From: Isoetes taiwanensis | Taxonomy: Eukaryota > Streptophyta > Lycopodiopsida > Isoetales > Isoetaceae | Length of the DNA: 64,000 nucleotides | Reading direction: 5' to 3' | Assembly (NCBI GenBank): GCA_021234155.1 | Contig: JAJEKV010000328.1 | Span: 124,001 to 188,000, forward strand | Shown here: positions 44,890-57,625 of the stretch, piece by piece | Numbering within the stretch: the first letter of the stretch is position 1 | How the letters are laid out: each line of letters opens with the position of its first letter | The notes under the pieces: model-generated | What the model was told of the DNA's origin: nothing | Databases searched by the model: none | What the model saw: the letters and a program-made list of their open reading frames with translations, nothing else | Translations under genes and position numbers: made by a program

Positions 44890-45290
44890 GCTTTCCATTT
44901 TTTTGGTGCAGGGCATTTACACTAGAAAATTCAACTAAATGCAACTCAAGACACAAATTACAATCCTTACCATGTGCAAAATCCATCACATCCCTGATCA
45001 CTGCAGGAAGTATACTGCTGCTTCTCACAATAATGTCCACGAGCAATTTGTTCTTAACACTTAATTTGCTAGCCATAGTCAATATCATGCATGGATCTGA
45101 AAGCCAGAAACTGGTGCCTTGCACGAATCGCTGTTGCAGTTTTTGTATGATGCAGTGCCATATTCTGCTCACAAAGATTGTTGCGAACAAGTATTGAATT
45201 TTCCACGACGTCTGCATGGGAAAGCGCTACTGCAACTCGGTCAGCAACAGTAACTATCATATCTAGTTCATGTTGAAGCCATTCCTGTGG
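44890..45290 (-). pseudogene. Ethylene-receptor (ETR/ERS) gene fragment lacking the H-box
   Basis: The minus-strand frame from about 45,284 reads EWLQHELDMIVTVADRVAVALSHADVVENS, then LCEQNMALHHTKTATAIRARHQFLAF. This is an unmistakable match to the end of the GAF domain and the linker helix of plant ethylene receptors (ELELV.VVADQVAVALSHA...EQN.AL....AIRAR..FLA). After a frameshift near 45,080, KLLVDIIVRSSSILPAVIRDVMDF matches the second helix of the histidine-kinase dimerisation domain. Between them the segment that should carry the phospho-acceptor His (NHEMRTPMH in relatives) is reduced to RSMHDI. No transmembrane ethylene-binding domain, kinase ATPase domain or receiver domain is found nearby. 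A truncated pseudogene is the best reading. Features of both receptor subfamilies appear, so I do not assign one. Confidence 0.8.
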
Positions 45291-45399
45291 AAGGAGCAAA
45301 ATCATGATTCCATAAGAGGTCAATAACAGGTCATGATTCCATGAGTAACGAGTCTCAATAATAATCCCAATAACAACTAAATCAGTGTGCATTCAATGA

Positions 45400-47980
45400 C
45401 TTCAATTCAGTTCGATAATATGCTAAAACGAGTAAGAAATGAATACAGGCATACACATATAAAGAATGAACAAATCTAGTTCTCACTACATAGCATAACA
45501 TAACTACCTCAAGTTTGAGGCATGATGCAGGCTCTTTCCAGGAAAATGAATTGATTTTATCTATGAGTTCATTGCAAGGGCAGGCGATACACTATAACTA
45601 TACTGCAAGTGTCCTAGAGGCCTTATAGGGGACACACAAATAAGATTCAACAAAGCATAGTAGCGTCTTTTGCAACACATTGCAGTTGTGTAGAGTTATA
45701 CAAAGGTATGTGCTATCTCATATGGATGAAAGCATAATCTGTAATTCCGAATCCCAGCACCTGCAATCTTGCATAAAAGCTTTGGAAATCAATGATTATA
45801 AAGAGAAGTTTCTAGTTATGCTATTCCACCAAGCATCTCTTCTCATGGATCTAGCTTACATGTATTACGAAAAGAGTGAAGAGCATGCAACAATCCGCTA
45901 ATGATTGTTTAAAGCTCCAACTACAGATGCATACATAATTTAGCAAATGTACCTGTAGATTGCATTCATTTCAGTAATGTGCAACTGGCATGTAGAGCAG
46001 AGCCTGCAAAAACTAAGAAAGACAATAAGTAATTGAAGTAAATAATCAAGAGTCAAGCAAGCCAACATGTCCAAGATGCAATAGATTAACCTACAATCCT
46101 AGGATTTGGCATCCCTTGCTGTCATTCGAATTACGAGGTCATTCAAAACAGCAACTGAGTCAAGCCCCTTGTGCAGGTTTTCTGCCCAGTCATAGAATAA
46201 CATAGGCTTCAATTACTATGGCAGTAAGTTTAAGTTAGTAGCAGACTCTCATTTCCAGAAATATTGAAAAAACTCTAAAAGGCCTTGTTGTTTGCCGTGG
46301 GATTGGCTGAAAGACCTTGCTATCTATTATGGATTGACTCAGACATTGCACACTGCCCATATCTATTGAAAGACTTAATGATTGCTGGCTTGTAAGTCTC
46401 CTCCTTAAAAAAGACTCCAATTGAATACACAGCAACAGGCATCAATGCCTTCAACATCTAAATGAATGAGACAGCAACATCTAAATGAATGAGACAGACA
46501 TGTAGATATAAGCATAGTTTGACAGCCAAAGGCAAAGAAAGTACAGTGCACCAATAGGAATGATTGAGGAAGAGTACAACTCATGGGTCACGCCGATTGG
46601 TTCAACAAGTTTAAAGACATGAACTAATAGAAATGCAAGCGCTGAACAGAAAGCCATGTGAATCATGGTGCGGTTGATAGGGAAGTGGGTTTTGTAAGGT
46701 AGAATACGTTGAAAAACAAGGAAACTAGTATTTCAGAGAGACACATCAAAGTTCAGATATTAAGTAAACTTAAAAAGGATAACTTATGCACCTATGGGAA
46801 TTGTCAACTCGAAAAATATAACTCTTGATAATTGACAAATGCCTGGGGATACATACCTTCAAAGTAGAAGAGCATCAAAATAGACCGACCTCCTGCATGT
46901 CTCCTCCTGCAAGGACAAGAAAATCAATCAGGCAATATAATGATCGCCTATGGGCTTCAATCTGTAAAGATGAGTCATGGAATTAAAATAATGTAGGCCT
47001 TCGTCTACCAAGCATTATAAGCACATATAGTGAGAAGACAAAAAATGAACGCCCAAACATGCCTTTGTATTGTGATCCTGGGAAAAGAAGGTCCCAGTGC
47101 TGGACCAGCTCTATGCAAAATGTTCTATTCGGAGTCGTCCAGCCAGCTGTGGACGGGTTTCAAAATACTCCAGGGAGTTGTCTGATCAGATACCAAAGGA
47201 GGAGTATTTTTGTGAACACGACAAAGCTTAAGATCGGCATCTTAGCCCTAAACCACACCTCAATCTGTAGCCGAAAATAAATCTTGCTGACCCCTACAAA
47301 AATAAAATTGCAAAGCTTTAAACCTTGAAGAGCGAGAACTGAGGAAAAGGAAGGTTGAATTGGGGTTTGACGCTAATGCACGTCGAAGATCCATGAAAAC
47401 TGGAAAGTGGCTTTGAAACGTAGGCTACTGGTGAAGATGAGGATTCCATTTACCTCGGGTTGCACCTCCTCCCATCTCCGTTGTATTTCTTTGGCGTGAA
47501 TTGATTGGCTAAGACATTCGATACGGCATCCTCTGTAATGGAGTCCACAATAAGCTAGCTTTCATTCAAGAAGATGAAGGAACGGTGCAACCAAGGAAAG
47601 GCGAAAGAAAGGAGATGCCCCGGCCGTATCAGTTACCTTCGATCTAGAATGCCGCCCACAAATGAAGAGGGGAAAGAAAGGAAGAAAAAAAGACCTGACT
47701 GAGTGAGAGACGCTCAGACGCCTCAGAAAGAATCGATGCGAAGCTGAGGAAATCCATCTGACTTGTCGTATCTCTGAATCCGTTTCTTAAATACGTGGAA
47801 TTTTATAAACCTTAGGATTAGTATCTAACGGTTTGAAATATAACACGTATCTCCATGTCAGAAATACTGATGTGGACATGCTACGTGGATAGGCTAGAAA
47901 TGCACGAAAGAGTGTAGGCCTGGTAATAGCACAAGCGAAGCTCCACATTGGTTTTTGCCCTAAGGTTTTTTGGGGTTCTT
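45400..47980. other. No supported gene
   Basis: Mostly AT-rich sequence with many stops on both strands. An open stretch near 46,215-46,115 on the minus strand (including FYDWAENLHKGLDSVAVLNDL) looks coding-like but I do not recognise it. 46,459-46,497 contains a short direct duplication of CATCTAAATGAATGAGACAG. Confidence 0.4.
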
Positions 47981-47989
47981 TTGGGGTGG

Positions 47990-48225
47990 GGGGGGGGAGG
48001 GAGTGGCAATTTAAGATTGTCACAAAAATAGAGAATCAACTCTATAAATTGGACTTTTCTGCTCACTTAAAATTTCACAAAGTCCTCTATATAAACCTGA
48101 AGCATACTCTAAATTTGGAAGAAGTGTTGGAAACTCTAACCCTATTAGAAATGATAGAAGAACAACTTGAGATTGTTCCTGATATGCTTCTTCATATAGC
48201 GTTTGAGAAAACAAAATCATCATAA
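47990..48225 (+). pseudogene. Ty3/gypsy integrase C-terminal scrap
   Basis: The frame contains NQLYKLDFSAHLKFHKVLYINLKHTLN, which fits the Y.L.LP...KIHPVFHVSLLK motif at the integrase C-terminus of Ty3/gypsy elements, with substitutions. A G-run (47,987-47,997) lies just upstream. No other part of the element is visible. From 48,230 to 49,390 nothing recognisable was found. Confidence 0.4.
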
Positions 48226-49396
48226 TTTTTCTGATACTTAGTCAAGTGGATACATTTGCCAATGTAAGATCGACTTAGAGTACTAAAATCAGATTTAGAA
48301 AAGCAGTACCCACAATTCATGGAGCAATGCAAAGGACGTCTCGTCATCAAAATAATGATGTCAATAAAATAGGTGACTGCGGCTTAGAGTAAAGTCTATC
48401 ATCTGGTGAAACGAAAGTAGACAAATTCTAAGAGAGAAAAGAGGGCAGTCATCTGGATAATAAGCATATAGACATGTGCATGATAGGAAAGCACCCTAAT
48501 CTATGGCTATTACAAGGAATAAGCCATCCTCCATGCCAAGGGTGACGAAAGATTAGAAATGCATCATCTTAGACATTGTTCGCATATCGAATGGCTACGA
48601 TGGAGAAGCACCCTCTCTCTATGGCAATAGTCTTTGACAGTAGCACGCCTTGCAACAACAATCAAGCATGTATTTCGAAGTATCTCTAAAGCTTTCTCCA
48701 GTTTTAGTTGGCATCGGCCAAGGATCAGATGGGTAATAGATTTAGTGGTTAGTGCAAGCTTGATGGTTGTAGCACCTAGTTTTAGCCTTAGATGATCTCC
48801 TAAGCTTAAGAACCCTTACCCGAAATCTAGACTAACGAGCGAATTCTAATCATGTTTGTCACGTATGATTAGATTATTTAGATGATAATTTGTTATTTGA
48901 CTCAATTAGTTATGATATGCTGGATGATATCATTATTTTGCGCCACTTGTGCTTGGGGATAAGGGGTAGAAACCTAGGAACCATGCTACATATGCTTCTA
49001 ATGAAGTACCTCCCCTAATGTGACATGTGCATAAGAGCCCGACTTGCAATGGGTGTCGGGGCTAGACAAACTTATAAGGGAGACTTGTCCGATTGCAGTT
49101 CATCACTTGGCGTGTTAAGTCTACTGGGAAAATGTTGTACGCTAGGCCTAATAGCTTATCACTACGTGTGGGCAAGGTATAGATTTGATCCCTTCTAAAT
49201 GATGCGTAGGATTAGGTCGAGTACGGTTAAAGGAAACCACGGCCCTTTAGCCACCTGCAATTGGCATGTGCTTCTGCAAGAGAGAAGTTTCTTCCTGCCT
49301 CATCGGACCAAGGAAGATACAACTTTGGAGAAGTCCTCCCAACTATATCCTCCACAGGCTACATTGTAGTCCAAATACTTTTTAGCCTACCTACAA

Positions 49397-49443
49397 AACT
49401 AGTAATGGTACCCAGCCTTGCTGGGCATAAATTAGGAACCTTT
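49397..49443 (+). repeat. Palindromic CCCAGC..GCTGGG repeat, copy 1
   Basis: AACTAGTAATGGTACCCAGC, TT, GCTGGGCATAAATTAGGAAC: a hairpin (CCCAGC/GCTGGG) within a unit of about 45 bp that recurs at 51,140-51,185 (AACTAGAAATGGAGCCCAGC, GTT, GCTGGGCATAGCTAGGAAC). The two copies bracket the pyrimidine tract and the transposase_24-like gene in the same orientation. Confidence 0.7.
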
Positions 49444-49447
49444 AATT

Positions 49448-49894
49448 TCTTTTTTTTTTTTATTCTCCCTTTTTTTTTCTAACCCCCTTCTCCCTCCCTT
49501 TGCCTTCCCTTTCCCCTTCCCCTTTTTTTCTTCCTCTTTTTCTTATCAGCTTTTTCCCTTTCCTTTTCCCCTTCCTCTTCCTTTTCCTTTTCCTTTTCCT
49601 TTTCTCTTTCCCGTTTCTCATGCATTTTTTTTTTTTTCTCTTTTTGTTTACCTTTTCATGTGTGCCCTTTTCTTCCTTTCCCCACCCTCTTCCTCTTGAT
49701 CACGTGCCCTTTTCCCCATCTCTTTTCCCATTTCTCTCTCCCCTTTTCCTCATGCACTTTTTGCTTTCCCTTCTCCTTTTTCCGCTTCCCTTTTCCTTTC
49801 AACTTTCCATTCCCTTTTCATACTTTCCCCACCCTTTTGCTTTGCGATGTTCCCTTTTTCCCTTTCCTTTCTCTTTCCCCTTTCCCGTTCCCTT

Positions 49895-49905
<11 letters not shown>
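49448..49905 (+). repeat. Pyrimidine (T/C)-rich low-complexity tract
   Basis: About 450 bases are almost entirely C and T on the plus strand, made of CCCTTTTCC, CTTCCTTTTCC and T-run words, with CATGCA(C/T)TTTTT interspersed. Long Phe/Leu/Pro/Ser open frames here are artefacts of composition. It may lie upstream of, or within an intron of, the gene at 49.9-51.1 kb. Confidence 0.85.
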
Positions 49906-51065
<1,160 letters not shown>

Positions 51066-51134
51066 TGGTCTCATTCTTTTCCTAGTTTCATTCTTGCATT
51101 GGGTGTGTTGAAAAGTAGACGAAAAGGAATATCT

Positions 51135-51190
51135 TATATTATAACTAGAAATGGAGCCCAGCGTTGCTGGGCATAGCTAGGAACTATAAA
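51135..51190 (+). repeat. Palindromic CCCAGC..GCTGGG repeat, copy 2
   Basis: Partner of 49,397-49,443; see that entry. It starts ATAACTAGAAATGG and ends TAGCTAGGAAC. Confidence 0.7.
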
Positions 51191-51234
51191 TGATACACTG
51201 GAGCAAATTGTTAAATGAATTCACGTTCTTAAAA

Positions 51235-51895
51235 TCGCTCGAACCTCTACCAAAATAATTCAATGTCCAAACTGAGACTACTTTAACCAATATGTACAGT
51301 AAGCTAATACAATTATTTTTTATCTTGAGCCTATATTTTTTTTTTTATAATAATTTATTCGATTGTTTTAGGGATATATGGTCCATGTTTCAGGAATTGT
51401 TATTTTTACATCCATATCAAATCCCCCTGGAACCCCCCCTTATTTTCCTACATATTACGAGGTGCACCCTGGACTACCACAGTCGTCGGATTCATCGATC
51501 CTACAATCCAGATCGTATGTTGGGGCCCCTGGGCACCTCTCGTTTGACTTATAGTCATTTATAATTGGAGGCGCCTATGATTTTGAAATATGAAATACGA
51601 TTTTGCCTAAGGTTTTGAGGGAATATCGAACCTCTATACGACTTTGCCTAAGATTTTAGAATATGAAATACGGGAGCTCGAGCCTCTACCAAAATAATTC
51701 AATGTCCTAACTAAGACTACTTTAATCAATATACTCAATGAGCTAATGCGATTATTTTTTATGTTGGATCTATATTTTTTTTATAACTTATTCGATTGTT
51801 TTAGGGATATATGGTCTATGGTTTCAGGAATTGTTATTTTTACATCCATATCAAATCCTCTTGGAACCCCCCGTTATTTTGCTACATATGCGGAA
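51235..51895. repeat. ~430-bp duplication
   Basis: 51,238-51,470 and 51,668-51,893 are homologous. Both contain CCTCTACCAAAATAATTCAA, TTATTCGATTGTTTTAGGGA, CAGGAATTGTTATTTTTACA and TACATATTACG/TACATATGCGG. They are direct copies offset by about 430 bp. No gene is supported between 51,070 and 52,200. Confidence 0.8.
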
Positions 51896-52213
51896 TAGTA
51901 ACAATATTTCTACTATATAGTAGTAGCTTCAGATTTAATTTGCTGCTTTGTCATTTTTACTGATTCATTGTCTTGAAGTTGAGCTTTTGCAGACACTAAT
52001 TTGTTAATCTTAGATTCCAAGGAGGTTTTACATTTGGACTTTGTTGTGAAGATTTGTATTACTGGATTGTTTGATAGGCATTTGAAGCATTGATTTTGCT
52101 GAAGATAGGAGTACGTTTTGGACGTGGGCTAGAGTTACATTTTAAGTGGACAAGCTTTATTATGTTTCCTTCTAGTGTTGACAATTATCTTAACTCAAAT
52201 GAACTCAAATGAG

Positions 52214-52845
52214 GTATGTTTGCTCTCAATTACACAAGCATATAGTTTTGGAATGGTTCTGCGCCTTGGGCTAGAGTTCTTGAAAGTAGCAGAGCAGTTT
52301 GGAGTTTGGATAACACTTTACTGCCATGACATCCTTTGCTTTACCTCTGTCCAGCCTACAAATATTTTCAAGTCATTTGATCCCATCCTCTTTATTCTAA
52401 GAAGTTACATTTAATATGTTTGCTCTCAATTACACAAGCATAATTATAATAGCTTTGGAATGGTTTTGTGCCTTGGGCTAGAGTTCTTGAAAGTAATAGA
52501 GCAATTTGGAGTTTGGATAACACTTTACTACCATGACATCCTTTGCTTTACCTCCCTTACCTCTGTCCAACCGCAAATATTTTCAAGTCATTTGATCCCA
52601 TCCTCTCTATTCTAAGAAGTTACATGGAATATGTTTGCTCTCAATTACACAAGCATAATTATAATAGTTTTGGAATGGTTCTGCGCCTTGGGCTGGAGTT
52701 CTTGAAAGTAGCAGAGTAGTTTTGAAGTTTGGATAACACTTTAGTGCCATGACATTCCTTTGTTTTACCTCTGTCTAGCCTGCAAATATTTTCAAGTCAT
52801 TTAATCCCATCCTCTCTATTATAAGAAGTTACATGGAAGGCCCAA
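52214..52845. repeat. Three tandem copies of a ~200-215-bp unit
   Basis: Unit starts (TATGTTTGCTCTCAATTAC) lie at 52,214, 52,415 and 52,630. Each copy carries GGAATGGTTYTGYGCCTTGG, GCTRGAGTTCTTGAAAGTA, GGATAACACTTTA, CCATGACAT and TTTTCAAGTCATTT. The second copy has an extra TTACCTCCC duplication. The unit encodes nothing convincing. Confidence 0.9.
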
Positions 52846-53244
52846 TCTGTATTGCTATAAGGCCTTAATTTTGATAATTCCGTTTTATGTTGACATGGCG
52901 TGGACTTTATGGGACTGTTCGTACTTTGGATAATAGGTAGCAAGAGATTTCTGCCATATGTGCCAAAAATTTTCATGCTTCTTCCAGAGATTTCCATTTT
53001 TTATCAACATGTTTAAGCTATTGGTATATATTATTTTTTAATGCAGTGCGAGAAATTTGTCAAGCTCTATATGATAATTGGCTAGGCCACCTTATCGTAT
53101 TTCAGTGAAGTCTCTTCCTCCTTTGATAGATGCCTGACTGTGTGTGTATTGAACATTGTGTGTATATATTGAACATGTTGAGGTGATGGAGTTCTTCATG
53201 GTGCAAGATGTTCTTAGAAATTACGACCTTAGAGGTTGCATTTG

Positions 53245-54010
53245 CCATGGGGGGGTCTCTTGTATCCTCTAGTCATTCCAGTAATTTTTTAGAACTGTGA
53301 ACTTATATTGATACCTTTTTGGATGCCCTTGCTTTGCTTCGATAATATTATTCCTGCCCTTGATTTATACCTAAACATTTATTATCTCGCGATATGTACA
53401 AGACCTAGGCATTTTTGTGGATGTCATAAGCACTCTAATTAGGTTTTTCATATAACCAATATATGTTTAGGACCTTAAGTTTTCCCCCCTCAATATTTGC
53501 TAAATAAGATCTAGGTTATCCCTTCCTCGCATTTGCCTCGCAATTCGTGATGTTGTATGGATAAACTTCTCTAGCTATTTGTTGGCGTTTTGTTCAAATA
53601 TTTGGATTGCTTTTGGAATGCCATGCATCTTCCATGTAGAGTTTCTTGTATCCTTTGGTCATTCCAATATTTTTACAATGGCAGACCTATGCTGATATCC
53701 TTTTGGATACCCTTGCTCTGTTTCAACGTGATTTATACCTACATTTATTATCTTATTTTATGTACAAGACCTGGGCATTTTGTAGATGTAAAAGCACTCC
53801 AGCTGGTTTTTCTTAATGTCAATTTATGTTTTTGTCCCCAAGGTTTGCTCCTCAGTATGATCCCAATGTCAATAAGACCCACGTTACTCCAATGTCAATA
53901 AGGTCCACGTCACCCTTTCCTCTCATTTGCCTTGCAATTTATGTTGTTGAATGGATGACCTTCTCTTGCTATTTATAGGCATTTTGTTTAGATATTTGGG
54001 GTGCCTTTGG
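53245..54010. repeat. ~390-bp diverged tandem duplication
   Basis: 53,255-53,600 and 53,640-53,985 align: TCTTGTATCCTCTAGTCATTCC with TCTTGTATCCTTTGGTCATTCC, GATTTATACCTAAACATTTATTATC with GATTTATACCTACATTTATTATC, and TGTACAAGACCT.GGCATTTT. They carry no gene that I can support. The region 54,010-55,320 is also gene-free, with TGGTTGTG/GCCAGTGG words repeated around 54,725-54,850 and 55,090-55,230. Confidence 0.75.
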
Positions 54011-54357
54011 AAATGCTATGCATGGTCATAAGGAGTTTCCATACCTGCGATACCATCAAACATGACGAGATGTTGAGGTGTCATTGCTTGTGTGGTCCCT
54101 AGCTGAATATAAAAACCTAACCGATAATTTGTTGATGGGTTACCAAGTATAGTTGGTTGTAGATGTTATACTAAAAATTCTCATGTTAAATTTTCAAGTA
54201 GATGGTCATGGGCATCCAGAATTGATGTGCTTTCCTTTTCAAACTATAGTTTCTTTCTGTGAAAAATTATTCTCGCTCCTTGGGTTTGTGCCTATTGATA
54301 TGTGATCCCTCGCACACCTTACTGTCCCTTATCTATAGGCCCTCAACTTGCTGCCTC

Positions 54358-54412
54358 TGTTTGTACATTATGTTGTTTTAGTGGAGACACCCAGATAGGG
54401 CTTTTCTTTCAG
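54358..54412 (+). repeat. ~50-bp direct repeat, copy 1 (copy 2 at 55,641-55,692)
   Basis: TTGTACATTATGTTGTTTTA, then GTGGAGACACCCAGATAGGG, then CTTTTCTTT recurs at 55,641-55,692 with two visible differences. The second copy lies inside the open frame 55,329-55,871, encoding HCVAYCTLCCFSGDTQMGLFF. The surrounding DNA does not match, so this is a short isolated duplication. Confidence 0.75.
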
Positions 54413-55328
54413 TTCTCTCTCTTCTTGCTTGTTGGTTTTGAGAATTGAATTTATCTTCGTTTCACGATAAGAAGATGAATGTAATTCTCAAAACCATCTG
54501 CCACCATAATTAGTTAGACTCTCTGAGTAGTTAGGATTTTCCTGCTTATAGACTCCGTCAAATTTTATGGATTCCTAGCCTTATTAGTTGGGCCCGTGTG
54601 CCATTTGGTGGACCTTGGTATATGATCCTCATGTCTTGTAGCCTTTGTACTACTACATCCTCTAAATTTGGGTGTTGGTAATGAGTTTGTGGCTCTTTTG
54701 TTTGTGTATGGTGGCCTTTGTGCTAGTGGATGGTTGTGATTTGTGGCTCTTGTGCCAGTGGCTATGACATGGTGGCCCTCATGCCAATAGTTGGTCCGCC
54801 TGCTAGTATAGTTGGTTGTAAGATTAGGCTGTTGGTTGTGTGGTTATGGCCTTCTGTACCAATGTGTTTATTATACTACCCCCACTCTTATAGGACTTAT
54901 GCAGGTGTAATTCATAAGCCTATGATGTTCCTTCGTAATTTCTAGTTAGTTAGAGTTTCTCCCCCCTTATACCCCTTTTCCATTCTTCTCCTTCATCAGC
55001 ACATCTGCATCTTCGTGTCCATCTACTTGCTTGCAAACCTTGACACTGCCACACTAATACGCTTATTATGGAAGGCCTTCATGTCTCTTGTGCCAGTGGA
55101 GGTTGTGGTTTGTGGTCCATGTGCCAGTGGTTGGTTGTGAGATTGAAGGCCCTCATGCCTGGTTGTGAGAGGCCCTCGTGCCTAGTTTAGTTGATCGTGA
55201 TATTATAGCCCGCGAGTTAGTGGATGGTTGCAGATTGTGAGCTCTATACTAGGCTATATGGTTGATGTAATAGTCTCGCTTCATTTGCAGGTTGATAGTT
55301 TCATGAGCTTCTGGTATGGCTTCATGAC

Positions 55329-55874
55329 TTGATGTTGCAGGCTTGCGCTATCAGCTGTGTTGTAGGAGAATCAGGTGTCATTCCTGCTCTATCAGCCTTG
55401 TATAGGAGAATCGAGTATCAGTGTATTCAAGGATCAAAGGATCATGATTATCAGCTTTTTTCAAGCATAATTATCGACTCATTTAGGCGTTATCATACTC
55501 AGTTGTGTTCAGCTAAGGATCTTTCTTCAGTGTTTCTATTATGGTTGGAATTTTTCCTCGAAAACCCAAAAGGGCGAGGTTTTTTAATCCCGACTATAAT
55601 GGTTACACTTTCAGAGATGCAGCATATTGTACATTGCGTAGCATATTGTACATTGTGTTGTTTTAGTGGAGACACCCAGATGGGGCTTTTCTTTAGCATG
55701 TTGTATGTTAGTCCTGTACGTCCTGGTACAGGACTATTCATGCACACCTCAGACCAGACCAAGAACAAGGCGTCAAATCCAGGTCAAGGTCAGTCATCAA
55801 AAGCGCAGCAGAAGACCACGCAGAAGGTCACGCCTAAGGGTCCAGCAAAGAAGAAGCCAAGAATAGACAGATGA
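55329..55874 (+). CDS. Unrecognised ORF with Lys/Gln-rich basic tail
   Basis: A 181-residue open frame. The first 120 residues have no recognised domain. The last 40 (DQTKNKASNPGQGQSSKAQQ, then QKVTPKGPAKKKPRIDR) are basic and Gln/Lys-rich with a nuclear-localisation-like KKKPR. The ORF stops only about 15 bases before the start of LTR-like sequence, which is where the 3' end of an upstream retroelement ORF would lie. It may be the tail of the extra ORF of another element copy sharing this LTR. An accidental frame for the N-terminal part is possible. Confidence 0.3.
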   Translation: MMLQACAISCVVGESGVIPALSALYRRIEYQCIQGSKDHDYQLFSSIIIDSFRRYHTQLCSAKDLSSVFLLWLEFFLENPKGRGFLIPTIMVTLSEMQHIVHCVAYCTLCCFSGDTQMGLFFSMLYVSPVRPGTGLFMHTSDQTKNKASNPGQGQSSKAQQKTTQKVTPKGPAKKKPRIDR

Positions 55875-56235
55875 CGACCAGTAGGCGTCAACGTGGTTCC
55901 AGGCATTTCAAGAGGCACCGCCATCATTCCTACAAATCAGGCCTTCTTCAGGAGTCGGCACCGAGATCTGTCAGAGTATCTATATTGGGCCAGAGGCCAT
56001 TGTACTATATATATGAGTAGAGCTAGCATTCAAAGGCTAGATGAGTTTTGGTTCTTGCCTCCATCATTTCTCTCCCGGTTGTGAGAGCTCATGTATTCTG
56101 ATTGATATCAAGAAGTTTTCTTCACACCATTGTGTTCTTCTTTTGTTCTTGTTTTTTCTTTGTTCTTTGCAAATCCCGCGTGACACAGCTCCCGGATTCT
56201 CCTGTTTGATCCAAGGGTCCTCACAGAGGGCTGTC
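55875..56235 (+). repeat. Putative 5' LTR / leader of the 56-kb Ty3/gypsy element
   Basis: AT-rich sequence with GCCAGAGGCCATTGTACT and the TATA-like ACTATATATATGAG (56,004-56,017), a C/T-rich leader with TTCTTCTTTTGTTC words, and GCAAATCCCGCGTGACAC (56,168-56,185), shared with the 40-kb element and partly with the 12-kb fragment. The exact LTR borders, primer-binding site and partner LTR are not visible. The 3' LTR must lie beyond the window. Confidence 0.5.
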
Positions 56236-56291
56236 TTGCAGGAGTTCCCGAACCCACCGGGTCTGATCTTTCCTTTTTACTTCTTTCCACT

Positions 56292-57625
56292 ATGTCTATT
56301 CGTGGTTTTACTCCTGAAGAACTTCTTTGCCAAACGGCGGCTCGTTTGGAGTGCCATCAACGTCGCGAGGCTGTTCGGGATATGTACGACAATGCTTATG
56401 ACATTGAAGGCGATCGTGTCCATTCCAGAGCTAAGTCGGCACCACCTACTCCTCGTGCTCATTCTCGACCAGGGTCTCCCACTGTGTGTCGACATTGTTC
56501 TCCACCTTAGTCGCCACATCATACACCTGTTCAGCCCACGCCTCATTATTTCCAGACTCCAGAAAGCACCTACATTACCATACCTTCAGGCCCCACCCCT
56601 CTGCCTTCGCAACCATCTTCTCCTCCAGCAGGGATGGGCTATCCTCAAGTTTCCTTTGGCCCTCCCCATGTTCATGAATTTCAAGCTTCCCCATCTTTTC
56701 AGAATGCTCTTCTTGTCTACCAACTCACTGATCTCAAGCCTAATGAAGAGGGCTCCCATGGTCCTTCACCACAGGACGTTCCTTTCTCTGGCCCTCCCGG
56801 TTTTTCTATTCCGATACCACCTGGTTCTCAGCCCACGGCTGTTCCGACCAGCTATGTTCATCCATATGCTCCACCTGTTTATGCGCCAGTTCCACCTTCA
56901 TCTCCTAATCACAATTTGAAGCTGACATATCCCACTTTTGGCAACACTAAAGGCAAACCTCTGGATCAAAGTGCTCAAGCTCACATGGAGGAATTTGAGG
57001 CCTTGGCCATTCTCAATGGTCATGCTCAACCTCAACTCAAATTTCACATCTTTTCGACAATGTTGCGAGGTGCCCTTCATCAATGGCTCATGGCCAACAA
57101 AAGCCACTGGAAATAAAGCTGGCAAGAAATGAAAACGTCATTCCTTTCTCATTATGGCACCACGGATGATGATCAACTCCTGCTCAAGCAACTCAATGAC
57201 AGATGACCGTCTTCACATCCTCATCAGTAAACTCCAGGAGTACCCCACGCAAAGCCAGATTCTTGTCTGGTTTCTGCAGGGCCTTCCTCCTGCCATTCGT
57301 CTCATGACGGAGTACCTGCGTCCCAAGTCTTTGGAGCAGGCGATTGAATTAGTCAATCACTCGGTCAACGTCTCCTCACGAGGTGTTGCCCTCACGGAAC
57401 TACCTTTCATGCCCCCCATCATGGTTCCTCAGAATGCAGTCCAGCCTCAACAAACAAATCCTCAACGCTCTCAAATTTGGTGTCATATCTGTAAATATCA
57501 AGGACACCTGGCCAATGAATGCAACTCCTCAAATAGACCTCCTCATTGCAAAAGATGCAATATGTGCAATCAATCATGCCACGGAAGAATGCACTCGTTC
57601 TCATCCTACACCCTTCAGGTAGAAA
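56292..57625 (+). pseudogene. gag of the 56-kb Ty3/gypsy element (broken)
   Basis: It starts at ATG 56,292 (MSIRGFTPEELLCQTAARLE). The frame has a TAG at 56,508-56,510, then resumes through a Pro-rich region into capsid (YPTFGNTKGKPLDQSAQAHM, HQWLMANKSHW) up to a TAA at 57,114. After a shift near 57,205 it continues as ILISKLQEYPTQSQILVWFLQGLP, LRPKSLEQAIELVN, and the zinc knuckle CHICKYQGHLANEC (C-x2-C-x4-H-x4-C, 57,482-57,523). A second Cys-rich segment is followed by a TAG at 57,620. Gag forms the particle core and binds RNA. Confidence 0.82.

Noticed and set aside
46115-46215. Minus-strand coding-like stretch (FYDWAENLHKGLDSVAVLNDL)
   Set aside because: Short, unmatched to any family that I can name, and flanked by stops; not enough to call a gene.
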